Source: Chloroflexota bacterium | GTDB lineage: Bacteria > Chloroflexota > Anaerolineae > Aggregatilineales > UBA2796 | Reading direction: 5' to 3' | Assembly (NCBI GenBank): GCA_021325095.1 | Contig: JAJPHV010000124.1 | Span: 58,523 to 122,522 of the forward strand | Length of the DNA: 64,000 bases | Part shown: positions 15,526 through 23,800 of the stretch, in pieces | Numbering within the stretch: the stretch's first letter is position 1 | Layout of the letters: each line of letters opens with the position of its first letter | Notes under the pieces: generated by a model | Databases searched by the model: none | Seen by the model: the letters and a program-made list of their open reading frames with translations, nothing else | Told to the model about the DNA's origin: nothing | Program-made: the position numbers and the translations under genes

Positions 15526-16838
15526 GCGCCCGGCTTGCCAAACGGCGTCCACAGCATTAGCAGCACGACTGCCAGGAGCGCCAGCGCTGCCCCTGCCAGA
15601 AACGGTGCGGACGGGCCGAATCCATGCCAGCCGAATGCCCCCTGCCACAGCACGCCTGCCAGCACACTGGCGGGCAGGGCCACCAGCCCGATGGCCGCGT
15701 TGTAGTAGCCGTAGGCCGTCCCGCGCTGTTCCTGCGGCACGAGGTCGGCGACCAGCGCTTTGGCCGTGCCCTCCACCGTCCCGTAGTACAGCCCGTACAG
15801 CCCGTACAACGCCCAGACCTGCCAGCCCGTCGAGGCGGCTGCAAAGCCGAAGTACAACAGGCTGTACACCAGCCAGCCAAACACGATCAGCCGCCGCCGC
15901 CCGATCCGATCCGAAAGCGCGCCCGCCGGGCCGGAGACGATGGCATACACCAGGTTAAAGGTGATCAGCATCCCCAACACCTGCGCCACGTCCAGCCCGC
16001 GTTCCTGTGCGCGCAGGATTAAGAATGCATCCGACGAATTGCCCAGCGTGAAAATGACCACGATGAGCAGGAAAATCCGAAAATGCACGTTCAGCGCGCC
16101 AAAGCCCAAACTGACAGCCTTCGTGCCATCTTTGATCTTGACAGGCACGTCTTTCGCACCAAAGGCCAGGATCAACACGGCGATCACTGCCGGGATGATG
16201 CTGATCAGCACGATGCGCTGAAAGGTCTCGCGGGCCAGTGTCATCGATTGCGGCTGTATGGAGAGAACGACCAGCAGCGCGATCACCTGGCCCAGAAACG
16301 CGCCCATCGTATCGCCCGCCCGGTGAATACCGAACGCAATCCCGCGCTGGCGCTCGTTCACGCTGTCCGCGATCAGGGCGTCACGCGGGGGATTGCGGAT
16401 GCCTTTGCCAGTGCGGTCCACAAAGCGCACCAGCAGCACCAGCGGCCAGGTCGTCGCAAAATACAAAAACGGCTTGGAAACTGCCGAAAGTGTGTACCCG
16501 CCCACCGTCAACCATTTGCGGCGCTGCAATTTGTCGGAGAGCCAGCCCGACGCCGATTTCATGAAGCTGGCTGTCGTTTCCGCAATGCCCTCGATCAGCC
16601 CGATCACCCCTGTGGGCGCGCCCAGGACGTTGGCGAGGAACAGCGGCAGCAGGTTGAACATCATCTCGCTGGAGATGTCCGTAAACAGGGAAGTCAGGGT
16701 AATGGCGAGAATCTGTCGTCTGGCGAACCCGCTGAGTGCTTGTGGGGAGTCTGGCTGGACTTCGGCGCGCTCTCTGGTTGTCGAGAGCGTGGGCGCTTTC
16801 ATGTCAAGCCCCAATTCGGATTCCGGTTGATTGTTCAT
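15501..16838 (-). CDS. MFS transporter, multidrug-efflux type
   Basis: The 445-residue protein has about 12 membrane helices after a 35-residue cytoplasmic N-terminus. The loop between helices 4 and 5 reads RFVDRTGKGIRNPPRDALIADSV, close to that of a clade of MFS permeases annotated as putative multidrug or sugar exporters, and the second half repeats the motif as GALSDRIGRRRLIVFGW. It resides in the inner membrane; substrate unknown. It lies alone on the minus strand; the candidate small RNA converges on its 3' end. Length is normal for the family. Confidence 0.88.
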   Translation of the reverse strand: MNNQPESELGLDMKAPTLSTTRERAEVQPDSPQALSGFARRQILAITLTSLFTDISSEMMFNLLPLFLANVLGAPTGVIGLIEGIAETTASFMKSASGWLSDKLQRRKWLTVGGYTLSAVSKPFLYFATTWPLVLLVRFVDRTGKGIRNPPRDALIADSVNERQRGIAFGIHRAGDTMGAFLGQVIALLVVLSIQPQSMTLARETFQRIVLISIIPAVIAVLILAFGAKDVPVKIKDGTKAVSLGFGALNVHFRIFLLIVVIFTLGNSSDAFLILRAQERGLDVAQVLGMLITFNLVYAIVSGPAGALSDRIGRRRLIVFGWLVYSLLYFGFAAASTGWQVWALYGLYGLYYGTVEGTAKALVADLVPQEQRGTAYGYYNAAIGLVALPASVLAGVLWQGAFGWHGFGPSAPFLAGAALALLAVVLLMLWTPFGKPGAQKPAPEH

Positions 16839-17020
16839 TCTGGCCTCCCTGCACTGGGAATCGCCCGATCAGGCAGACGGCCCATTGTAACGCCAAAACC
16901 CGAGTAGGATGCTATCTACCTGAAATGCGAATCTGGGTGTGCTTTGCTGCCGAAAACTAAGCGTTTCTATCCCATTCTCTAACTTTACGCTGATCGTTGC
17001 AGTGACGAGAAGGTGAGGTA

Positions 17021-17059
17021 AACAAAACCATCCGGGACTTCTCACCGTCCCGGATGGTT
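17021..17059 (-). terminator. Rho-independent terminator of the secreted-protein gene
   Basis: A 13-bp perfect stem AACCATCCGGGAC / GTCCCGGATGGTT with an 8-base loop is followed on the minus strand by TTGTTT. It lies 30 bases after the stop at 17089. Confidence 0.92.
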
Positions 17060-17088
17060 CTCAGACTCCAGACCTGCTCGGCCAACCC

Positions 17089-18189
17089 CTACTTCAAGAA
17101 GCCCAGATCGCGGTCCAGCACCAGCTCGATCCAGGACATGTCGGTCTGCGCGGGCAATTGCATACTGACCGTCACGACCTGCAAGCCGCCATTGGCTGCC
17201 GGGGTCACTTTGGGAGTGAGCTTCCATCCCTCAAACAGCTTGCGTCCGGGCTGCCACGTCAGGCTGGCGTACCCGGCCAACCGTTGTGTAAGCTCCGCCT
17301 GGGCCTGGTTCGCGTCGTTCGCATTGGCGTAGACCAGCGCGATCACCCAGTAGCGGTTATTTGCATCACGACGGAAGCCGAGGCCCGCCGTCTGGTAGCG
17401 CGGCAGGGGCTGGCCCGGAGCCGGAACGTTATTTAACAGCCTATCCGTCAAGAACTGGCCGTTGAAAAGCGCCGCACTCAAGAGTTGCGTGTTCGGCACC
17501 GTATTCGCGCCTTCCAACACCCGCACCAGTGCCGCATACGCCGCATCGCTGACCAGGGCTTTGCCGCTGGTCGCCGCCTGGATCATCGCCGTCGAGGGAG
17601 CCGCGACGATCACCGAATCGGTCACCACCAGCCGATTGTACTGGCCGCCGGACAGCTTGGCAGCCACGCTGTTCTGATCAACGGTGTTGTCCCCGCCCAG
17701 GCTGTAGACCGTCGCCTGTCCAACCTGGGCCGTTTTGTAGCCTAGCTGCTGAAGGGCCTGCGTGATCGTGTCCGCCGCAAATTTGCCGCTCAAGATGGCA
17801 TACCAGTTGGGCTTTGTCCCGACGGTCAATTCGCGGTCAATGGCGAATGGATCGATGGCAAAGGTCTTCTGCCAGTTGGCCCAGTTGTCCAGACCGCTGA
17901 ACGACGACGTGTACACCTGGTTGCCCAGGTCAAGTGAATAGGCTGCTTGCTGCTGTGGGGGCAGTTTCTGGAAATCTTGAAGATTATTGAATTGGACGCC
18001 CAGAATGCGCTCCAGATCGCCCGCCGAGCCATACCAGATCAGGGTGCGGCTGACCGCGTTGTCGGGAACCTGCCCCAACATCTGTTCCAGCGCTCCGCCC
18101 TGGCCCTGCAACGCCTGCGTCGGGCTGCCCAGCCCCACCATCCCCAGCACGAACACGAGCGCGATCACCATCATCCACCGTTTTAACAT
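17089..18189 (-). CDS. Secreted protein of unknown function
   Basis: The 366-residue product has a signal peptide (MLKRWMMVIALVFVLGMVGLG, cleaved near residue 27). The mature part is globular with no membrane segment. Motifs such as VPDNAVSRTLIWYGSAGDLERILG, DPFAIDRELTVGTKPNWYAILSG and TADTITQALQQLGYK resemble uncharacterised lipoprotein-like proteins found in Chloroflexota, but I cannot name the family. Residues about 120-230 look like a repeated alpha/beta unit. It is monocistronic, ending at a strong terminator. Confidence 0.72.
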   Translation of the reverse strand: MLKRWMMVIALVFVLGMVGLGSPTQALQGQGGALEQMLGQVPDNAVSRTLIWYGSAGDLERILGVQFNNLQDFQKLPPQQQAAYSLDLGNQVYTSSFSGLDNWANWQKTFAIDPFAIDRELTVGTKPNWYAILSGKFAADTITQALQQLGYKTAQVGQATVYSLGGDNTVDQNSVAAKLSGGQYNRLVVTDSVIVAAPSTAMIQAATSGKALVSDAAYAALVRVLEGANTVPNTQLLSAALFNGQFLTDRLLNNVPAPGQPLPRYQTAGLGFRRDANNRYWVIALVYANANDANQAQAELTQRLAGYASLTWQPGRKLFEGWKLTPKVTPAANGGLQVVTVSMQLPAQTDMSWIELVLDRDLGFLK

Positions 18190-18278
18190 CGCATCTTCCT
18201 CCTGGACGACAGAGCGCGAGAACGAGTTGTCCTGACCTCCATTCGATATTCAAGCCGCAAGCGGCAACCCACATGCGC

Positions 18279-18764
18279 TCAACGCTGTGACCTGCCGTTT
18301 TCTATGCGATCTAGCTCGCGTTCTACATTAAAGTATAGTCGTTGTAGGTCGCTGATCGGAACCCTCAAATTGTAGGTGTTTATCAGCCGGTTGATCCGCG
18401 CGCCCTCAGTGTGAAAACGCTCGCGGGCCTTGTCCCAGGCCCGGTATGCATCCTCGCGTGCATAGATCGCCTCCACGTCGATGCGCGCTTCCAGTCGGCG
18501 CAGCGTCGCCTGGAAAGTGGCGTGCGCCCGCTCCGCCCGTTGGATCGCCCGGCTGATCGTTTCCCGAATCTCCTTGCCGTCTCCGATCCAGGCCGGAACC
18601 AGATCGTTGTCCTTCATCAGCTTGAAAGCCAGCCGCTGGTCTTCGGGCACAAAGGGGTTCTCGGTCAAATCTAGTGGCTTGCCCCGGAAGCCCGACGTGT
18701 CGAACTCGCCCGATTGCTGCGCCTCTTCAATTTTCCGGTCACTCAACCATTGCGAGAAATCCAT
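18279..18764 (-). CDS. DUF1992 (DnaJ homologue subfamily C28-like) protein
   Basis: The start at 18764 (MDFSQWLSDRKIEEAQQ) comes four bases after the stop of the LysM gene, implying translational coupling; a longer frame exists to 18890 but overlaps that gene out of frame. The 161-residue protein matches the conserved DUF1992 pattern: a helix with the I-x-E-A-x-x-x-G-x-F-D motif, then GFRGKPLDL and VPAWIGDGKEI, followed by a long charged helix. Family members are small cytoplasmic proteins of unknown function, in eukaryotes joined to a J domain. The J domain is absent here, as usual in bacteria. Confidence 0.82.
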   Translation of the reverse strand: MDFSQWLSDRKIEEAQQSGEFDTSGFRGKPLDLTENPFVPEDQRLAFKLMKDNDLVPAWIGDGKEIRETISRAIQRAERAHATFQATLRRLEARIDVEAIYAREDAYRAWDKARERFHTEGARINRLINTYNLRVPISDLQRLYFNVERELDRIENGRSQR

Positions 18765-18768
18765 TCCG

Positions 18769-19836
18769 TTACATGGCCTTTGACTCAGTCGGGGTCGGCA
18801 CACCCGCCCCGGACGATTGATCTGAACCGGAACCTTCTCCCGGCGCATCCCCCGAAACACCACGTTTGGCCTGCACGTTCCCTTCCGCATCCATCAGCGT
18901 GATCGTCTGCCCGGCCTCGCCCCACAGCGCGCGCGCCTCGCCCCAATACAGCACGATGGGCGTATTTTTGCCATCTTTGGTATAGACCGTGACGCGGCCT
19001 CCCGGAAACATACGGTACTCCGGGAAGGTGAAGGTATGCCCATTCGAGTCGGTCAGCTTCCAGTTTTGCATCTGGATGACGCCGCCGCTGACGTTGCGAA
19101 TCTCCACTCCCTCCGACGTGATGTCACCTGGGCTGATCACCTGGACAATTTCGACCTTTGATTGAGAAGCTGTCGGAGCCAGCGTTACCGTCGGTAGCGG
19201 CGTCGGGACAACAAATCTGGTCGGCGTCTGGGTGGGTTCCTCGGTGGCTAACCCGCACCCGTTCAATGGGATCGTCAAAATCTGCCCGATCTGCAAACGG
19301 GTGGCGTCCGCTTCGGTCAATTTGTTGGCACGCATCAGATCGGCCAGCGGGACGCCGAACGTGGTGGCAATGCTGCCCAGCGTATCGCCCTTGCGGATGG
19401 AGTAGGTCTGGCAGCCGTTCGCGTCGGTGGCGTTTCCGGTGGCCGCCTTGCCGGGCGTGCCCGATTCTGCTGCTGCGATCCCCGCCGTTGCCTGTCCAGT
19501 GGGCAGCAGCGAGGGGTCGAGTGTCGGAATCGCGCCGAGCGCGGCCAGCGCTGTGGCCGTGCTCTCGGCTTCGTTGGGTGTGACGTTGAGCGCCGCCAGG
19601 TTGTTCGGGCTGCTTTGGGCGGCTGGAGTCGCCCTGGGATCGAGCGTGGCTGTAACCACCACAAAGAGCTGCGACACGGGTTGGCGCGTGGCTGTAACCA
19701 CCACAAAGAGCGGCAACACGGGTTGGCGCGTGGGCTGCGGGGCCAGCCGCGTCCACACATTGATGATGGTAAACACCGTCACAAATGTCACGATGATGTT
19801 CAGCAACACAAAGCCCAACAATGAACGTCGACTCAT
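18769..19836 (-). CDS. Membrane-anchored LysM and lamin-tail-domain protein
   Basis: The 355-residue protein has an N-terminal membrane helix (about 6-28), a long Thr/Ala/Pro-rich spacer, a LysM domain (about 140-192, from CQTYSIRKGDTLGSIATTFG to QILTIPLNGC, flanked by a Cys pair) that binds peptidoglycan or other N-acetylglucosamine polymers, a second Thr/Pro linker, and a lamin-tail-type beta domain (about 228-320, with EGVEIRNVSGGVIQMQNWKL and FTFPEYRMFPGGRVTVYT). The layout suggests a cell-envelope anchor. The spacer contains an exact-frame 42-bp tandem duplication (19645-19728). It is followed within four bases by the DUF1992 gene. Confidence 0.88.
   Translation of the reverse strand: MSRRSLLGFVLLNIIVTFVTVFTIINVWTRLAPQPTRQPVLPLFVVVTATRQPVSQLFVVVTATLDPRATPAAQSSPNNLAALNVTPNEAESTATALAALGAIPTLDPSLLPTGQATAGIAAAESGTPGKAATGNATDANGCQTYSIRKGDTLGSIATTFGVPLADLMRANKLTEADATRLQIGQILTIPLNGCGLATEEPTQTPTRFVVPTPLPTVTLAPTASQSKVEIVQVISPGDITSEGVEIRNVSGGVIQMQNWKLTDSNGHTFTFPEYRMFPGGRVTVYTKDGKNTPIVLYWGEARALWGEAGQTITLMDAEGNVQAKRGVSGDAPGEGSGSDQSSGAGVPTPTESKAM
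19645..19728. repeat. 42-bp tandem duplication inside the LysM gene
   Basis: Units 19645-19686 and 19687-19728 differ at two bases. The unit is 14 codons and encodes a repeated FVVVTATRQPV-type segment in the spacer, so the frame is kept. Confidence 0.92.
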
Positions 19837-19868
19837 AATGGCCCTTTTGCGCCTAAGTATGGCAACGC

Positions 19869-19877
19869 ACTATAGCA
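19869..19877 (-). promoter_or_regulatory. Extended -10 promoter of the LysM operon
   Basis: On the minus strand TG-C-TATAGT is placed about 33 bases before the start codon at 19836. No convincing -35 is needed for an extended -10. Confidence 0.45.
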
Positions 19878-20158
19878 CAGGTAGGCTGACCTTGCCAGCA
19901 GCGCCGTCTCATCTGACTCTCATCTTGACTTAACCTGTAACTCAGGCAGCGGCCCTATTCTATCGGTTAGTTTACCGATGCAGGTGTATCGGGATGGAGT
20001 GTAAGCGCAGACGGTAAACTGGCTGCTTCTGTAATCACGGAGATGCGCGTCGCCGAGGTTGCAACAGCCAATTACTACGGGCCACCAGGAGTGCTCCCCC
20101 CTTCACACTGGTGGCTCGTTAGTGTTTTATAGGGTCAGATTCCGTGTGGAGCCTGCCG
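19878..20158. other. Intergenic region with an 8-bp inverted repeat
   Basis: No protein-like ORF. GCCACCAG (20081-20088) pairs with CTGGTGGC (20108-20115) around a 19-base loop. There is no U-tract directly after the stem on either strand, so a terminator role for the deacetylase gene is only possible. No promoter on the plus strand is evident. Confidence 0.4.
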
Positions 20159-20800
20159 CTACCACGCCATCTGCTGCGGCTGATCAAACGCCAGTTCGTC
20201 CACACCCACCAGTTCAAACCCTCGCTGCTGTAAAACGTCGATGATGACAGGCAGTGCTGCCACCATCCGGGCAGGCCGCGCAACGCGATCTGCCTCGACT
20301 TCCGAGCCATCGTGCAGCAGAATGATCGAACCATTGGTCACGTTGTTGAGGACGTTGTTGATAATATCCTGCGTGGTCAGAGCCGGTTCCCAATCAAACC
20401 CGATCACGTCGGCGTGAACGATCTTGCGCGGGCCAGCCCAGCGCGCCAGGGTGGTCGAATAGGCAAAATAGGGCGGGCGCACGAACGCGGTAGGCTGCCC
20501 CAGCAGATCGCAGATCAGTTCCTCGGCAGTTTCAAAATCGCAGGCGGGCCTGCCATGCAAGTAGCTGTGATTGCCGATGACATGGCCGCCATCCCGAATA
20601 CGCTTGATGAGTTCCGGGCCGCGCGGCAGCCAATCCACCCACTTGCCGACCACGAAGAAAGTGCCGCGCGCCCCCTTCGATTCCAGAATCTGCAAGACCT
20701 GTTCTGTCACGCCCGGCGTGGGGCCGTCGTCAAAAGTGAGCGCCACCTTGTTCTGATCGCGGCGGCCATTGGCATAGAGTTGAATGTTGCGTACCTGCAT
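20159..20800 (-). CDS. Polysaccharide deacetylase (NodB family)
   Basis: The 213-residue product is a single NodB/CE4 domain without a signal peptide. Motif 1 TFDDGPTPG gives Asp24 and the metal-binding Asp25; motif 2 HSYLHG gives His78 and His82; motif 3 is RPPYF (Arg108); motif 5 LLHDG supplies the catalytic His near 158. All core residues of a metal-dependent N- or O-deacetylase are therefore present. Substrates in the family are peptidoglycan, chitin oligomers or exopolysaccharide. Lack of a signal suggests cytoplasmic action, or export by another route. It lies 69 bases after the STAND-TPR gene start on the same strand but is downstream of no promoter I can identify. Confidence 0.88.
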   Translation of the reverse strand: MQVRNIQLYANGRRDQNKVALTFDDGPTPGVTEQVLQILESKGARGTFFVVGKWVDWLPRGPELIKRIRDGGHVIGNHSYLHGRPACDFETAEELICDLLGQPTAFVRPPYFAYSTTLARWAGPRKIVHADVIGFDWEPALTTQDIINNVLNNVTNGSIILLHDGSEVEADRVARPARMVAALPVIIDVLQQRGFELVGVDELAFDQPQQMAW

Positions 20801-20869
20801 AACGGCTATCCATTCCTTCGGTGAATTGCTGTCCGGAACCTGTTCGGCCCTGGGCTGCGCGCAAAACTT

Positions 20870-23800
20870 CTATTTGTTGCGGCCTGCCCGTCCTGCCTTC
20901 TGCCGGATCGCCCAGACCAGCGCCGAATCGCTCTTGGCGTCGTGCTCGGCGGTTTCCAGCGCGTAGCGATACGCCTTCGCAGCCTGTTCCATGCGCTGCG
21001 CGTCCTCGTATTCCTGGCCCTGTACCAGCATCGCCATCGCCCGCATTACCGAGCGCGGATCGTCCGGCTGTACCTCGTTGCGGCGGCGCTTCAACAAACC
21101 CATCAGTTGATCCAGGTAGTTGTCGCTTTCTTCGATACGGCCCAGTGCGGCGCTGGTCTGCGCCTGCAAAGCACGCACAAAGGCCAGCCCTTTTAGATCG
21201 GGCTGCGCCACCCGGTTCAGGAGTATCCAGGATTGTTCGGCGGCACGGAGTGTCTGCAAATGCCTGGCAATCTCGGCTTCCACCGTCTGGAGCGCGTCCG
21301 ACGCGCGGTCACGGATGGCGGCGCTGCCCGGCGCAACGGATTGTACCACGCGCCGGTACATGTTCGCCGCCGCTTCGAGTTTCCCCTGGGCGCGGTACAC
21401 GTCGGCCACTTCGAGCGTCAGTTCGTCGATCCGGCTGGCATCGGGTTCGGGCTGGCGCTGCTCCGTCGTGATCGCTTCGTCGTAGGCTTTGATCGCATCC
21501 TTGTAGCGCGTCAACTGCGCATACAGGCGTCCCAGCTTGCGCAGCGTTTCGATGTAGCCTTCCGGCGCGTGACGAGCATCGCGGTACACCAGCGCTTCGT
21601 GGTGGCGGCGGATCGCCAGGTCGAGTTCGCCGCGCAGTTCGTGAGCCTGCGCCAGACTCTGCAAGGTGTTGACGATCCGCCCGCCGTCCTGCTGGGGCAG
21701 CGCCCGCTCGATCTCCAACGCGCTCTCCAGATGTTCCAGCGCTTCCTCGATCTGCCCATACCCCAGGTAAATCTCGCCCAGGGCGCGTTCGGTGGCAGCC
21801 ATCTCCACCGGATAGGAGGCGCGGTTGAGTTGAGCCAGCGCATCCTGGTAGGCTTTGATGGCGGCTGGCAAATTGCCCTGCGCCCGGTAGCCCTCGCCGA
21901 GCGCTCGCAGCGTCAGCCCCGTCTGCTCGTCCTGGACGAAGGCCAGCGCCGCCTCAAAATGGCCGCGCGCCTTCTCATGTTCGTTGATCCCGGCATACAG
22001 CGCGCCAAGCCCCCGGTGCATAGCCGCGCGCTCCACGTTGGAGCCGCCCTCGATAGCAAGCGCGGCGCGGTAAGAATCGATGGCCGCCTGGGTCAGCCCG
22101 ACGTGCTCAAAGACGCTGGCCTGTTCGGCCAGCAGTTCGCGCCGCAGGTTGGCGTCCGGCGTCTCAAATTGCAGCACGTCGTGGTATGCTTCGAGGGCAG
22201 GCTGGTAGTCCTCCGCCGCCATGTTGCTGCGGGCCATGCCGGTCAGCGTCTCGATGTAGCGTGCCACGTCTTTGCGCCCGTCCTGGTACGAAAGCGACTG
22301 CTTGAAGGTTGCCGCCGCCCGTTTGTACTGGCCGAGCGTGAAATGGGCCGTCGCCATGTCGAACAACACCGACGCCATCAGCCCCGGCTCGGTGTTCGGC
22401 ATTTGCTGAACAATACCAATCGCCTCCTCGAAGGTTTCGATGGCGTCGCTGAAGCGCCGCAGGCGCAGCTTTGCGTAGGCCAGCGCGACAATCGCCTGCA
22501 CGTAGACGGCAGGTGCACGCGCCCGATCCAGCAGTTCGAGCGCCTGGCCGTAGCGTTCGGCGGCGTGAACGTCGTCACCGGCACCGCGGTACATCTCCGC
22601 CGTTTCCAGCACGATCAGGCCGCAGGCGTGCTGATCCGGTTCGTATTTGCGGGCTGCGTCGTAATGCTGTGCCGCCTTGTCCGGCTCACCCAGGCGCGCC
22701 GCCGCCAGCGCCGACCCCATGTGCGCCGCCAGCGTCACGAACGGCGCCCGCATATCCGGCCCTTCCGGGGTTAGCAGCGGTTCAAAGACTTCGTAGGCGT
22801 CGGCCCAACGTGACAGCCGCAGGTACACGTTGCCCAGATCGCGCCGGGCAGCCCAGGCCACCCAACTACCCGGCAAGGCCGACTCGGCGGCTTCCACTGC
22901 CTGCTCCGCCAGATCGACCAGCGTGATCGAGTCCACACTGGTCGGGCCATCAGCGGGCAAACTGCGCAGATACAGCCCGATTGCCAGCGCACGCACACCC
23001 CAATACGGATGTTCGAGGCCTTCCTCGGCACGGGCCGCCAGCCGTTCCAGCCAGGTGTTGAGCATCAACGAGCCGCGCTGGGGCCGCCCAAAGTCGAACT
23101 GGTGGCGAGCTTGCAAGGACAGCGCGTAGCCCAGCGGCTGCAAGTCTCCTTCCGGACGGTGCAGCAGCAGGTCGATGGCTTCCTGCCCGACTTCCAGCGC
23201 CTCGATCTGCCGCCCGGCCTGCATCAACATGTCGCGCAGCGCCAGCCGCGTCAGCACCACGCTGTTTCGATCCCGGATGGCATCTTTGTGCGTCAGCGCC
23301 CGGCGGTAATTGGCGATGGCCCGATCTCGTTCACCACGTTCGCGCTGGATGTCGGCAATGGTATGCAGAGTCACGCCCGTCTCGTGATCGTCCCGGTAGG
23401 CCATCGAGCCGCGCGCTTTCAGTTCGGCCTCAAGCGCGCTCAGGGCCTGATCCCGATCCCCACGCCGCCACGCCACGCGGGCCAGCACGCGCTGCGCAAT
23501 CGCCTCCGCTGCCGGATCGGGCCGCTCGCCGGGGATGGAGAGGGCGCGTTTGGCCGCTGCCTCTGCGTCCTCATCCTTGCCGAGCATCAGCGTGAAATGG
23601 GCAAAAAGCGCCTGGCTCAGGCGCTGCCGGGCGAAGACCGGACGGGGCATTTTGGCCTCGTACCACACCCCCTCCGCGCCGACGATCATGGCCGCGTCGT
23701 GCACTTCGCCTGCGGCGGCCAGCGCCCGCGAATAGGCCCGCGCGAAGACGGAACGGAACGAGGGTGGCACGTCGCTGCGCAGCCGCATGTACAGGTTCTG

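Noticed and set aside
21233..22774. A 513-codon plus-strand frame over the STAND-TPR gene
   Set aside because: It is antisense to clear TPR repeats and shows no protein-like features.
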